DNA of 64,000 nt, taken from Marinobacter sp. THAF197a (GTDB lineage Bacteria > Pseudomonadota > Gammaproteobacteria > Pseudomonadales > Oleiphilaceae). This document shows positions 28,026 through 36,862 of the stretch, one piece after another. A model generated the notes under the pieces. It was given only the letters and a program-made list of their open reading frames with translations, did not search any database and was not told the origin of the DNA. Positions within the stretch are counted from its first letter, which is position 1. Every line of letters begins with the position of its first letter. The DNA lies in the NCBI RefSeq assembly GCF_009363275.1, contig NZ_CP045324.1, positions 2,914,001 through 2,978,000 of the forward strand. Reading direction: 5' to 3'. A program made the translations under genes and the position numbers.

Positions 28026-29258
28026 TCACAGGCTGCTGTTCTGGAGAGTCTGATTGGTGTCACTTTCGCGAAAACCGATCAGGTACAGAATGGCGTCCAG
28101 GCCCAGGGTGGAAATGGAGTGTCGAGCCGATTCCTTGACCAGCGGCTTGGCACGAAAGGCCACGCCCAGGCCAGCCTGGCTCAGCATCGGCAAGTCGTTG
28201 GCACCATCACCCACGGCGATGACCTGCTCCCTTGAGATATGCTCTTTTTCGGCAATCTCGAGCAGCAGCTCGGCTTTGCGCTTGCCATCCACGATCTGCC
28301 CCTTAACCTGACCGGTCACCTTGCCGTCGACAATGTCCAGTTCGTTGGCATAAACGTAGTCAATGCCCAGTTTTTGCTGCAGGTGGCGGGCAAAGTAGGT
28401 AAAGCCACCGGAGAGAATCGCGGTGCGGTAGCCCAGCGCCTTCAGGCTTCGGATCAGATGTTCTGCCCCCTCTGTCATACGCAGCCGACCGGCAATACTC
28501 TCAAGCACCGACTCATCCAGGCCTTTGAGCAGCGCCAGCCGCTCGGCAAAACTCTGGCTGAAGTCCAGTTCACCCTGCATGGCACGCTCGGTTATTTCCG
28601 CAACCTGCTCTCCCACGCCAGCCTCATGGGCCAGCTCATCGATCACCTCCGCCTCAATCAGCGTGGAGTCCATATCAAACACCACCAACCGGCGGTTTCG
28701 CCGGAAAATGGAGTCTTCCTGGAAGGCGATGTCCACGTTCATCTCACCGGCAATATGCAGGAAGTCCGCCCGAAGTTGTTCCAGGTCTGACGGCGTTCCC
28801 CGCACCGAAAACTCGACACAGGCAATGCGGTTCTCCCCCTGATTGAGCGACGGGCGTGCGGAAAGGCGGGTAATGTTGTCGATATTCAGCCCATGCCGGG
28901 CGGTAATGGCCGATACCCGGGCGATCTGTTCCGCCTTGATGTCACGGGATAGCAGGGTAACGATGTAGCAGGCCCGGTTACGGCCTTCGGCCCATGCCTG
29001 GTATTCCTCCACCGTGATGGGGGCAAAGCGCACCTGAAGATCCAGGGCATGCAGCCGAAAAAGAAGGTCACGGATCACCGGGGACGATTTCGACTCATCC
29101 GGGATCTCGATCAGTATGCCCCAGGTCAGGTGGTCGTGAATCACCGCCTGGCCAATATCCAGAATCCGGACATCATACTGCCCCATGATCCCGGTGATCT
29201 CCGAGGTCAATCCGGGCTTGTCTCGCCCGGACACATTTACCAGAACCAGCTCACTCAC
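28026..29258 (-). CDS. serB: Phosphoserine phosphatase SerB with N-terminal ACT domains (GTG start)
   Basis: Last step of serine synthesis. The 410-residue protein has about 180 residues of ACT-type regulatory repeats before a HAD phosphatase domain with FDMDSTLIEAEVIDELA, ILSGGFTYFA and VGDGANDLPML. I place the start at a GTG (29258) giving VSELVLVNVSGRDKPG, preceded by GGAGG. A longer frame to 29297 lies inside parC. The start overlaps the parC stop by 8 bp, implying translational coupling. Confidence 0.93.
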   Translation of the reverse strand: MSELVLVNVSGRDKPGLTSEITGIMGQYDVRILDIGQAVIHDHLTWGILIEIPDESKSSPVIRDLLFRLHALDLQVRFAPITVEEYQAWAEGRNRACYIVTLLSRDIKAEQIARVSAITARHGLNIDNITRLSARPSLNQGENRIACVEFSVRGTPSDLEQLRADFLHIAGEMNVDIAFQEDSIFRRNRRLVVFDMDSTLIEAEVIDELAHEAGVGEQVAEITERAMQGELDFSQSFAERLALLKGLDESVLESIAGRLRMTEGAEHLIRSLKALGYRTAILSGGFTYFARHLQQKLGIDYVYANELDIVDGKVTGQVKGQIVDGKRKAELLLEIAEKEHISREQVIAVGDGANDLPMLSQAGLGVAFRAKPLVKESARHSISTLGLDAILYLIGFRESDTNQTLQNSSL

Positions 29259-31557
29259 TGTCGGTGCCCTCCACGTCCTGAGCTTCTTCCTGAGCACGGG
29301 CGGCAGACGGAATCACATCAATGCCGTCTACCCGCTGGAGCCCTCTGGGCAATTTGTGACCACGCCGGCCACGCTCACCCAGATAATGCTCCAGATCGGC
29401 AAAACGCAGACCCAGTTTGCGTTTGCCGGCCTTCACCTCCAGTTGGTCTTCTTCACCGAAGACGGCGGCAGCCACCACATATTCCTCACGATTCTGAACG
29501 CGGGCAGAGGGAATGCTGATGATCTTGTTGCCCTTACCCTTGGCCAGTTCCGGCAATTCGCTGAGCGGGAACACCAGCATGCGCCCCTCGTTGGATATGG
29601 CCGCCAGGTAAAGGGTTGTTGCTGTCTCTGGGATCAGCACGGGGGGCATGATTCGCGCCCCTTTGGGCACAGACACCACCGCCTTGCCAGCTCGATTCTT
29701 GCTGATCATGTCGTTCAACGAGGTCACAAAACCATAACCACCGTCAGTGACCAGCAGCGCTTTACGCTCCGGATTCCCCATCAGCAGACCAGAGAAGGTC
29801 GCCCCGGACGGTGGGTTGATCCGGCCGGTAAGAGGCTCGCCCTGCCCCCGGGCAGACGGCAGACTGTGAGCCATGAGAGCATAGGCCCGCCCAGTACTGT
29901 CGAGGAAAATGGCCTGCTGATTGTTTCTGCCCCTGGCAGCCAGCGCAAAGCGGTCGCCAGACTTGTAACTGAGCCCGGACGGATCAATGTCGTGCCCCTT
30001 GGCAGCCCGCACCCAGCCCTTCTCCGACAGCACCACAGTGACCGGGTCGTTGGACACCAGGTCAATCTCACTGAAGGCCTTGGCCTCTTCACGGGCAACA
30101 ATTGGGGAACGGCGGTCATCACCGTAGGTTTCGGCATCCTGCTGCAGTTCGGTCTTTATCAGCTCGCGCAGGCGGTCTTCCGAGCCCAGAATGGCCTGCA
30201 GCTCATCCCTTTCCGCGGCCAGTTCGTCCTGCTCACCGCGGATTTTCATTTCCTCGAGTTTTGCCAGATGACGCAATTTCAGCTCAAGGATGGCTTCCGC
30301 CTGGTCTGCCGACAGGCCAAACCGGGACATCAATTCCGCCTTGGGCTTGTCTTCGGTACGAATGATCTCAATCACCTCGTCGATATTGAGATAGGCAATC
30401 AACAAGCCTTCGAGAATGTGTAACCGGGCCAGAACCTTATCCAGACGGTGTTGCAGGCGGCGGGTAACCGTGGTCTTTCGGAACGCCAGCCACTCGGTCA
30501 GGATCTGGTGAAGCCCTTTTACACCCGGGCGGCCATCGTTACCGATTACGTTAATATTGACCCGGTAGGTTTTCTCCAGATCAGTGCTGGCAAACAGGTG
30601 CGCCATCAAACCATCCAGATCCACCCGGTTGGACCGGGGCACGATCACCAGACGAGTGGGGTTCTCATGGTCGGATTCGTCACGCAGGTCCGCCACCATG
30701 GGCAGCTTCTTGCCCTGCATCTGCTGGGCAATCTGCTCCAGCACCCGGTTACCGGATACCTGATGTGGCAGATCGGTAATCACGATCTCGCCACTTTCAC
30801 GAACCCAGCGAGCTCTCATACGCAGAGAGCCGCGGCCGGTTTCATAGATCTGTCTCAAATCCTTGCGAGGGGTAATAATTTCCGCATAGGTGGGAAAATC
30901 CGGGCCCTTGATGTGTTCACAGAGCTGGTCAACGGTGGCTTCCGGGTCATCCAATAGACGAATGCAGGCGGCTGTGACCTCTCGCACATTGTGCGGCGGA
31001 ATGTCAGTGGCCATGCCCACGGCAATGCCGGTGGTACCGTTCAGCAGCACATGAGGCAACCGGGCTGGCAGAACGGACGGTTCTTCCATGGTGCCATCAA
31101 AGTTCGGCGTCCAGTCCACGGTTCCCTGGCCCAACTCACCCAGCAGAACATCGGCAAAGGCAGCCAGGCGGGATTCGGTGTAACGCATGGCGGCGAACGA
31201 TTTCGGGTCGTCCGGGGAGCCCCAGTTACCTTGACCATCCACCAACGGGTAGCGATAGGAGAACGGCTGCGCCATCAGCACCATGGCTTCATAGCAGGCG
31301 CTGTCACCATGGGGGTGGAACTTACCCAGCACATCACCAACGGTACGGGCAGATTTCTTGTACTTGGAGGTGGATTTCAGCCCCAGCTCCGACATGGCAT
31401 AAACAATCCGACGCTGCACCGGCTTGAGCCCATCCCCTACGTTGGGCAATGCACGGTCCAGGATCACGTACATGGAGTAGTCGAGGTAGGCCTTCTCGGT
31501 ATAATCCCGTAGCGATACTCTTTCGAAACCTTCATCCGTTGTCTGAAACTCTGGCAT
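29251..31557 (-). CDS. parC: DNA topoisomerase IV subunit A
   Basis: Decatenates daughter chromosomes with ParE. The 768-residue protein has the quinolone-determining region HPHGDSACYE (Ser86 and Glu90, the wild-type pair equivalent to E. coli Ser80 and Glu84). The catalytic Tyr126 lies in AMRYTESRL, and a C-terminal beta-pinwheel region follows. It ends in an acidic tail overlapping serB. parE is 7 kb away on the same strand, as in Pseudomonas where the two are separated. Confidence 0.96.
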   Translation of the reverse strand: MPEFQTTDEGFERVSLRDYTEKAYLDYSMYVILDRALPNVGDGLKPVQRRIVYAMSELGLKSTSKYKKSARTVGDVLGKFHPHGDSACYEAMVLMAQPFSYRYPLVDGQGNWGSPDDPKSFAAMRYTESRLAAFADVLLGELGQGTVDWTPNFDGTMEEPSVLPARLPHVLLNGTTGIAVGMATDIPPHNVREVTAACIRLLDDPEATVDQLCEHIKGPDFPTYAEIITPRKDLRQIYETGRGSLRMRARWVRESGEIVITDLPHQVSGNRVLEQIAQQMQGKKLPMVADLRDESDHENPTRLVIVPRSNRVDLDGLMAHLFASTDLEKTYRVNINVIGNDGRPGVKGLHQILTEWLAFRKTTVTRRLQHRLDKVLARLHILEGLLIAYLNIDEVIEIIRTEDKPKAELMSRFGLSADQAEAILELKLRHLAKLEEMKIRGEQDELAAERDELQAILGSEDRLRELIKTELQQDAETYGDDRRSPIVAREEAKAFSEIDLVSNDPVTVVLSEKGWVRAAKGHDIDPSGLSYKSGDRFALAARGRNNQQAIFLDSTGRAYALMAHSLPSARGQGEPLTGRINPPSGATFSGLLMGNPERKALLVTDGGYGFVTSLNDMISKNRAGKAVVSVPKGARIMPPVLIPETATTLYLAAISNEGRMLVFPLSELPELAKGKGNKIISIPSARVQNREEYVVAAAVFGEEDQLEVKAGKRKLGLRFADLEHYLGERGRRGHKLPRGLQRVDGIDVIPSAARAQEEAQDVEGTDSE

Positions 31558-31777
31558 AGATGCCTCTTTGCCTTAACTGCCTGTTTTGAAATGCGGCTTT
31601 GATGCAGCCCCGGTAACCCGGCACAAACACCGGGCAATGTGGCGCACATTATATGGACGCAAGCAACGATACACCAATTTCCAATAGCGGAATTCCCGCA
31701 TGGAGAGTCTGTAAGGTGCACCGTATTCTCGCCACAGTGAATAGAAAGCCGTTTTATCCCCTGACAAGCGGAAACCT

Positions 31778-32014
31778 ATGAAACCCAATCTTAAAGCCTG
31801 CGGGCACGCCCTGGTGACAGCCCTGGTGAATGCTACCCTGGCCGTCGCGCTGATGCTGCTGGTGGAATTCGCCATCAGTGGATCATTCCAGATGCCTGAA
31901 CCCTATCTATGGGCCGGCCTGGTTATCGGCGTTGTCATCTTTATCGCCCAGTTCTGGCGCCAACGGCATCTGTGCCGAACCAGTGAGCAATCCGGCAACG
32001 TGCAACAACCCTGA
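31778..32014 (+). CDS. Small two-helix membrane protein, unknown function
   Basis: A 78-residue frame with two hydrophobic helices (about 12-34 and 42-62) separated by a short SGSFQMPEPY turn, and a polar C-terminus ending SGNVQQP. Divergent from parC, 220 bp away. The Shine-Dalgarno is weak (GCGGAAACCT). I do not recognise a family. Composition and the clean double-helix pattern support a real gene. Confidence 0.55.
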   Translation: MKPNLKACGHALVTALVNATLAVALMLLVEFAISGSFQMPEPYLWAGLVIGVVIFIAQFWRQRHLCRTSEQSGNVQQP

Positions 32015-32127
32015 TTCGTCATCAAATCCTGAGCCAAATCAAGATTCCACCCTCATGTTCAGGGTGACAACATCCCGCCCCCTGCTACGCTTAGCCTCAA
32101 GAGCAACAATAATAATCTGGAGGCTGC

Positions 32128-33765
32128 ATGAACGTTTTAAACAATCTGGGGTTGCGCACCAAGATCGCCTTGCCCTTTTTCATCACCGCTCTGGCATTGG
32201 TTGTCGCCGGTGGATTCGGCATGCTGACAGCCAAAAACCTGGTGGAAAGCACTGAAGATATTGCCGTCACCTTCCTGCCTTCCGTTGCCGAAATCCTCAA
32301 CGGTGACCGCGACCTGTATCAGGCCCTGGTCGCGCAGATGATGGTGGTCGACCAGACCCTGAACGGAGAGAATACAACAGACGCCGTCGCAGATTTTGAG
32401 GAAAATGTTGAACAGGCCCGTCGACGTTTTACCGACAGCGTAGCGCGGCTACGGGGCACAGGGATCAGCTCGGTGACCGGGGGCTTTGACCAGGCCTTCG
32501 ACCAATGGGAGCGCTCTGCGCGCCAGGTTCTGGCACTGGCAGAGCGGGGGGACGGAACACAAGCCAGAAACCTTGCCGCCACAGAAACCATCGGGCTATT
32601 CCAGCGGCTACGGGCATTCTACGACAGAGCCGAAGGCCATGCAGACGAACAGGCCCAGAGTCGCTATGCCGAGGCCCGCGCCGAAGGCACTTCCAGCACG
32701 GTGACCATTACCGTTATAACGGTCGCGGCCATCGTTATCAGCATTGTCCTTTTTCTGATTTTCCTGAGACTGATCATCCGATCCATTCAGGCCTTACGCA
32801 GCCAGCTCGACAACATTGCCCAGGGCGAAGGCGACCTGACCCAACGAATACCAATAACCGTGGACGATGATCTGGGGCAACTGGCCAGAAGCTTCAATCA
32901 GGTACTGGAGAACCTTCAGGGCATGATCGGCTCAATACAGACCCTGAGCCGGGATCTGGGACAGGGCGCTACTGAACTGGCGTCTGCTGCGAGGGACAAC
33001 AACGAGGGCGTTACCCGCCAGACCGATTCGATTTCCATGGTGGCAACGGCCATCAATGAGATGCAAAGCGCGATCGAAGAAGTTGCCGGGAATGCCTCAA
33101 GGGCGGCCGAGATCACCCGGGAAGCAGACCTCAAGGGGCAGAACAGTGCCGAAATCATCCGGAATTCATCCAGGCAGGTGCACCGGCTGGCGGCCCAGAT
33201 CTCCAAGGCGGTTGGTGTGATCCGCAAGCTGTCTGATGATTCTGACAACATCACCTCGGTTCTGGATGTGATTCGCGGTATCGCCGAACAAACCAACCTG
33301 CTGGCCCTCAACGCTGCCATTGAAGCGGCAAGAGCCGGTGAACAAGGCCGGGGCTTTGCAGTTGTGGCGGATGAGGTGCGAACGCTCGCCCAACGCACAC
33401 AACAGTCCACCGAAGACATTCAGACCATGATCACAGCACTGCAGACTGGCGTTTCGGATGTGGTCAGTGTGATGGAAACCGGCAGTAAAGAAGCCGCTGA
33501 GACAGAAAAACTGGCCACCGAAGCCGAGCAGGAACTGCAAGCCATTCTGGAGGCCATCTCCAATATCACCGATGTAAACACCAGCGTGGCGTCGGCCACC
33601 GAGGAACAAACCCAGGTTGTTGACGAAATCAATCGCAGCATTACCGACATTAACGACCTGGCCGCGGCCAGCGCTGAACGCTCTCGTGCCATCGACGGAA
33701 TCAGCAAGTCACTTAAGGACTATGCTTCAGAACTGGAGCAACAGACAGGCAGGTTCCGGGTTTAA
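32128..33765 (+). CDS. Methyl-accepting chemotaxis protein
   Basis: A 545-residue inner-membrane chemoreceptor. It has a membrane helix at about 11-33, a periplasmic helical ligand-binding region of about 155 residues (four-helix-bundle type), a second membrane helix at about 191-216, a HAMP domain to about 270, and a cytoplasmic signalling domain. The hairpin-tip sequence GIAEQTNLLALNAAIEAARAGEQGRGFAVVADEVR is present. GGAGG precedes the start. The ligand cannot be read from sequence. No che genes are adjacent. Confidence 0.93.
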   Translation: MNVLNNLGLRTKIALPFFITALALVVAGGFGMLTAKNLVESTEDIAVTFLPSVAEILNGDRDLYQALVAQMMVVDQTLNGENTTDAVADFEENVEQARRRFTDSVARLRGTGISSVTGGFDQAFDQWERSARQVLALAERGDGTQARNLAATETIGLFQRLRAFYDRAEGHADEQAQSRYAEARAEGTSSTVTITVITVAAIVISIVLFLIFLRLIIRSIQALRSQLDNIAQGEGDLTQRIPITVDDDLGQLARSFNQVLENLQGMIGSIQTLSRDLGQGATELASAARDNNEGVTRQTDSISMVATAINEMQSAIEEVAGNASRAAEITREADLKGQNSAEIIRNSSRQVHRLAAQISKAVGVIRKLSDDSDNITSVLDVIRGIAEQTNLLALNAAIEAARAGEQGRGFAVVADEVRTLAQRTQQSTEDIQTMITALQTGVSDVVSVMETGSKEAAETEKLATEAEQELQAILEAISNITDVNTSVASATEEQTQVVDEINRSITDINDLAAASAERSRAIDGISKSLKDYASELEQQTGRFRV

Positions 33766-33777
33766 CCCCGGAACCTG
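33750..33777. terminator. Hairpin spanning the chemoreceptor stop codon
   Basis: Perfect 11-bp inverted repeat, CAGGTTCCGGG at 33750-33760 and CCCGGAACCTG at 33767-33777. The 6-nt loop contains the TAA stop of the chemoreceptor gene. There is no U-tract, so it may stabilise 3' ends or block read-through into the convergent yceI rather than act as a classical terminator. Confidence 0.5.
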
Positions 33778-33798
33778 AGGCAGAGGTTTCAATCAGGA

Positions 33799-34380
33799 TT
33801 ACTGACGAATGCCTTCGATGGAGATCTTGATTTCAACGGTTTCGGAGGCTTCACCCAGATCCATCGGAATACCGAAATCCTTCAGACGAAATTCAGTCTC
33901 GGCCTCAAAGCCCATACGGTAGCCGCCCCAGGGGTCTTCACCGTGGCCCAGCATTTCGGCTTCCAGAGTGATCTCACGGGTCACGCCGCGCAGGGTGAAG
34001 TCGCCGATGATATCAGCCTCGCCGTCGTCATCCACAACCACGCGCTTGCTCTTGAAGGTGGCCTGCGGGAACTGGCTCACATGCAGGAAGTCATCGCTGC
34101 GCAGGTGCTTGTCGCGCTCGGCGTGGTTGGAGTCCACACTGGCGGTGTCGATTGTGACGGTGACGGTGCTGTTCTCCGGGTTCTCGGCGTCGTAGACAAA
34201 TTCGCCGTCGAAGTCGTTGAACCGGCCATACAGCCAGCTGTAGCCCAGATGGGAAATCTTGAAGGTGATGAACTGGTGTGCGCCCTCTTTATCAAAGGCA
34301 TAGGTGCCGCTGTGTTCGCTGGCGTTGGCAGTGCCGATCAGCGCCACGGAAACGGCGGATGCGAGCAAGAGTTTTTTCAT
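33799..34380 (-). CDS. yceI: YceI-family periplasmic lipid-binding protein
   Basis: A 193-residue protein with a clear signal peptide (1-20, ending GTANA) and a lipocalin-like YceI domain. That domain is known to bind polyisoprenoids in the family. Visible features are the KISHLGYSWLYGRFNDFDGEF segment and GDFTLRGVTREITLEAE. It lies 51 bp downstream of a cytochrome b561 gene, the common yceJ-yceI arrangement. Isoprenoid binding would suit a cell with an atu pathway, but that link is speculative. Confidence 0.92.
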   Translation of the reverse strand: MKKLLLASAVSVALIGTANASEHSGTYAFDKEGAHQFITFKISHLGYSWLYGRFNDFDGEFVYDAENPENSTVTVTIDTASVDSNHAERDKHLRSDDFLHVSQFPQATFKSKRVVVDDDGEADIIGDFTLRGVTREITLEAEMLGHGEDPWGGYRMGFEAETEFRLKDFGIPMDLGEASETVEIKISIEGIRQ

Positions 34381-34431
34381 GGTCTTCTCCCTGAGTGGGT
34401 CATGGTTATCGTTTCGGTCTTCGGATCTGCG

Positions 34432-34980
34432 TCAACCGCGGCCAAGCATGCGCCTGAGCGTGGCATCCCGATCAATAAAATGGTGTTTCAAGGCCGCCAG
34501 GGCATGCAGCCCGGCCAGCCCGACCAGTGCCCAGGTGCTCCAGTAATGGACCGCACCCGCGGTGTCCTCCATCCCCCTGATCCGGCCGGTAACTGAAGGC
34601 ACCTCAAACCAGCCAAATACGCTGATGGACGAGCCATCGGCCGTGGTAATCAGGTATCCACTGATCATGGCTACGAACAGAAGCAGATAAAGCAACCCAT
34701 GGGCCCCATGGGCGGCAATCACTTCCCACCGCTGGTGCTCAGGCAGTGGCCTGGGAGGCGGAGTCACAACTCGCCACAACAGCCGGGCCACCACCAATAT
34801 GAACAGCAGGATGCCAATGCTCCGGTGAATGTGTGGCCCCTGTCGGTACCAGGGGTCATAGTAGGACAGTTCCACCATCCACCAGCCGAGCCCGAACAGG
34901 CCAATGACCGCCAGCGCCACCAGCCAGTGCAAACTGACGGCGATCAGACCGTAGGCGGTGTTGGTATTTCGTAATTTCAT
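34432..34980 (-). CDS. Cytochrome b561 family membrane protein (YceJ-like)
   Basis: A 182-residue four-helix membrane protein with haem-ligand histidines in SLHWLVALA, HIHRSIGILLFI, AAHGAHGLLYLL and LAGLHALAALKHHFI. The fold is that of di-haem b561, which moves electrons between quinones and periplasmic partners. It is the upstream member of a pair with yceI. Confidence 0.92.
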   Translation of the reverse strand: MKLRNTNTAYGLIAVSLHWLVALAVIGLFGLGWWMVELSYYDPWYRQGPHIHRSIGILLFILVVARLLWRVVTPPPRPLPEHQRWEVIAAHGAHGLLYLLLFVAMISGYLITTADGSSISVFGWFEVPSVTGRIRGMEDTAGAVHYWSTWALVGLAGLHALAALKHHFIDRDATLRRMLGRG

Positions 34981-35251
34981 GATTTGGGAAATCCTCCATC
35001 CCTGGACTGCGCCAACCTGTGCGACTGATACGTTAAGATCAGTCTAGGCCCCGAACCGCCGGGTGAAAATCAAAATATTCTGCCGGGATACATCAAATTA
35101 TCTGATCAAGTCTCTGGCAGACGCCGGCTCTGGCATTGGCCACTTTGGTCGAATACGGGTTCTACGGATTGTGCAAATTCACAGCACCGCTAAACTCCTC
35201 ACATACTTTAATTCGCCCCGTCGGGGGCCTCAGTGACCGAGAGGAAACGAC

Positions 35252-35299
35252 ATGGAACTGGAATTCGACGAATCCGTAGTAGTACCCAGCAACAATTAA
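35252..35299 (+). CDS. Candidate 15-residue small protein or leader peptide
   Basis: A short frame, ATG to TAA, encodes an acidic peptide beginning MELEFDESVVV and ending PSNN. GAGAGGAAAC provides a good Shine-Dalgarno 4 nt upstream of the ATG, and an intrinsic-terminator-like hairpin begins 16 bp after the stop. No protein family is recognised. The ribosome-binding site can pair with CCTC a few bases upstream, so translation could be regulated. It lies alone in a 598-bp region without other genes. Confidence 0.4.
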   Translation: MELEFDESVVVPSNN

Positions 35300-35315
35300 T
35301 ACGCCCCATTCTGAT

Positions 35316-35340
35316 CCCCCGGCCTGCCGGGGGTTCTGCT
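35316..35340 (+). terminator. GC-rich hairpin after the small ORF
   Basis: CCCCCGGC at 35316-35323 pairs with GCCGGGGG at 35326-35333, followed by TTCTGCT. The U-tract is short, so termination strength is uncertain. Confidence 0.5.
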
Positions 35341-35386
35341 CTCCAAAGCCCCGCCCCGAATTCCCCATACCAACACAAAGTCACAA

Positions 35387-35461
35387 ACTGTTTCGAGTTT
35401 TACCGGTTAAACAGTGGTAATGATTCCTGTTTTTTGGCAATCTGCGCTTTAGCTAAACAGT
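35387..35461. promoter_or_regulatory. Three AAACAGT motifs upstream of the EAL gene
   Basis: ACTGTTT at 35387-35393 is the inverted form of AAACAGT at 35409-35415, and AAACAGT recurs at 35455-35461. The cluster lies 120-190 bp before the likely EAL start. It may be a regulator site; no factor can be named. The rest of 35300-35578 shows nothing else I can support. Confidence 0.3.
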
Positions 35462-35578
35462 TAACGCCTTGAAATACAGGCAAACGTGCCAGGGATGTGG
35501 GCACTCTGGCTAACAGTTCAGTGGTCAGCACCACAACTGCTGCTCCTGATGCGTTCGTTAAACGGTTCAGACTCGCCT

Positions 35579-36862
35579 ATGTCCCACAGCCTTACCGATA
35601 TCCTGCCAGCGCCAGAACTGGACCTGCTCTCGCCCATGCTCACTCAGCAAGGAGAGACCTGGACAGCCGATTTCAGAGGGCTAAAGCTCAGAACCGCCCT
35701 GCAACCGATTTACAGCATCTCCCACAAACGGACCGTTGGTTATGAGGCCCTGATCCGGGCGTTCGACAATGACAACGCGGCTGTACTTCCCAATCACCTG
35801 TTTGAACTTCCGGACACCGACGCTGAAAACCTCCTGCTGGACCGGCTGTGTCGATACCTGCATATCCGTAACTACAGCGGCATAAAAGACCAGCTGAACT
35901 GGCTATTCCTGAACGTATCCCCCCGGGTGGTGACCAGTGGCAGCCAGTCTGATTCGTTCTTTGGGGCGCTTTTGAAGAAAACCGGGCTACCACCCCATCG
36001 AATTGTGATGGAGATTGTTGAGCAGCCCACAGACGATGCGGAGAGACTGAAAGACACCGTCGCCTACTACCGGAAACTTGGCTGCCTCACCGCGATCGAT
36101 GATTTTGGCGCCGGCCACTCAAATTTCGAGCGAATCTGGAACCTGTCGCCGGATATCGTCAAACTGGATCGTACGTTGCTGACCCGCGCCACTGACGATC
36201 AGCGGGCACGGCAGATTCTGAATGGCATGGTGTCACTGCTTCACCAGTCGGGATGCCTGGTACTACTGGAAGGCGTGGAAACCCGTGATCAGGCCATGAT
36301 AGCCATCGATGCTGGCGTGGACTTTGTACAGGGATTCTATTTCCGGCGCCCTTGCCTTGAGCTCGGGGAACTGCCCCACACGCCGGCAGACCTCGAAGAA
36401 TTACTTCAGGAATACAAGAAGCGCAAACAGATCACCCAGGACCCCACGCAGCAACTGGTCAACTATTTCAACGGGCCGTTCCGGCGGGCCATTGAACGAC
36501 TGCAGGACGGCAGCCTGATGTCACAGGCCTGCTTTGAACTTCTGAACCACCCCGCCGTATCCCGCTGCTATCTGGCGGATGACAAGGGCATCCAGATTGA
36601 AGACACCCTGGTCTCCGATTCCGCCATTGAGAAGCGGGACCCTCGTTTCCGGCCGCTGGAGAACACCACCAGCGCCGACTGGTTCCGTCAGCAATACCTG
36701 CGCCAGGCCCTGGCCCAGCCTGAGAACCTGCACGTTACAACACCCTACCTGTGCGTAACCGGCGCCTATATGTGCGTCACCCTGTCACTGGCCTACGAGC
36801 ACAAGGGACGTTTGCAGGTGCTGTGCTGCGATATCCTCGCCAACCCCCATCAAACGCCGTAA
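35579..36862 (+). CDS. EAL-domain c-di-GMP phosphodiesterase with C-terminal sensor-like domain
   Basis: A 427-residue protein from MSHSLTDILP. A start at 35486 (GTG) or 35549 is possible, and none has a good Shine-Dalgarno. The EAL domain (about 35-290) keeps the motifs expected of an active enzyme: YEALIR, LFLNVSP, VMEIVE, AIDDFGAGHSN, VKLDR, LEGVE and VQGFYF. The C-terminal 140 residues (YLADDKG, RDPRFRPL, DWFRQQYLRQA, LQVLCCDIL) look like a Cache/PAS-type sensor as in YkuI-like proteins. No membrane helix is seen. Its 3' end overlaps the convergent transporter gene by 13 bp. Confidence 0.85.
   Translation: MSHSLTDILPAPELDLLSPMLTQQGETWTADFRGLKLRTALQPIYSISHKRTVGYEALIRAFDNDNAAVLPNHLFELPDTDAENLLLDRLCRYLHIRNYSGIKDQLNWLFLNVSPRVVTSGSQSDSFFGALLKKTGLPPHRIVMEIVEQPTDDAERLKDTVAYYRKLGCLTAIDDFGAGHSNFERIWNLSPDIVKLDRTLLTRATDDQRARQILNGMVSLLHQSGCLVLLEGVETRDQAMIAIDAGVDFVQGFYFRRPCLELGELPHTPADLEELLQEYKKRKQITQDPTQQLVNYFNGPFRRAIERLQDGSLMSQACFELLNHPAVSRCYLADDKGIQIEDTLVSDSAIEKRDPRFRPLENTTSADWFRQQYLRQALAQPENLHVTTPYLCVTGAYMCVTLSLAYEHKGRLQVLCCDILANPHQTP

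Noticed and set aside
29185..30423. 412-residue plus-strand frame opposite parC/serB
   Set aside because: It is antisense to parC, which has all catalytic motifs; it is a high-GC shadow. Similar large shadows opposite nnrE/D (13542-14666), mutL (10232-11221) and atuB/C (51336-52628) were also dropped.
35252..35299. Small ORF as PqqA
   Set aside because: PqqA precursors carry a conserved Glu-x3-Tyr motif and sit next to pqqB-E. This peptide has no Tyr and no pqq genes are near.
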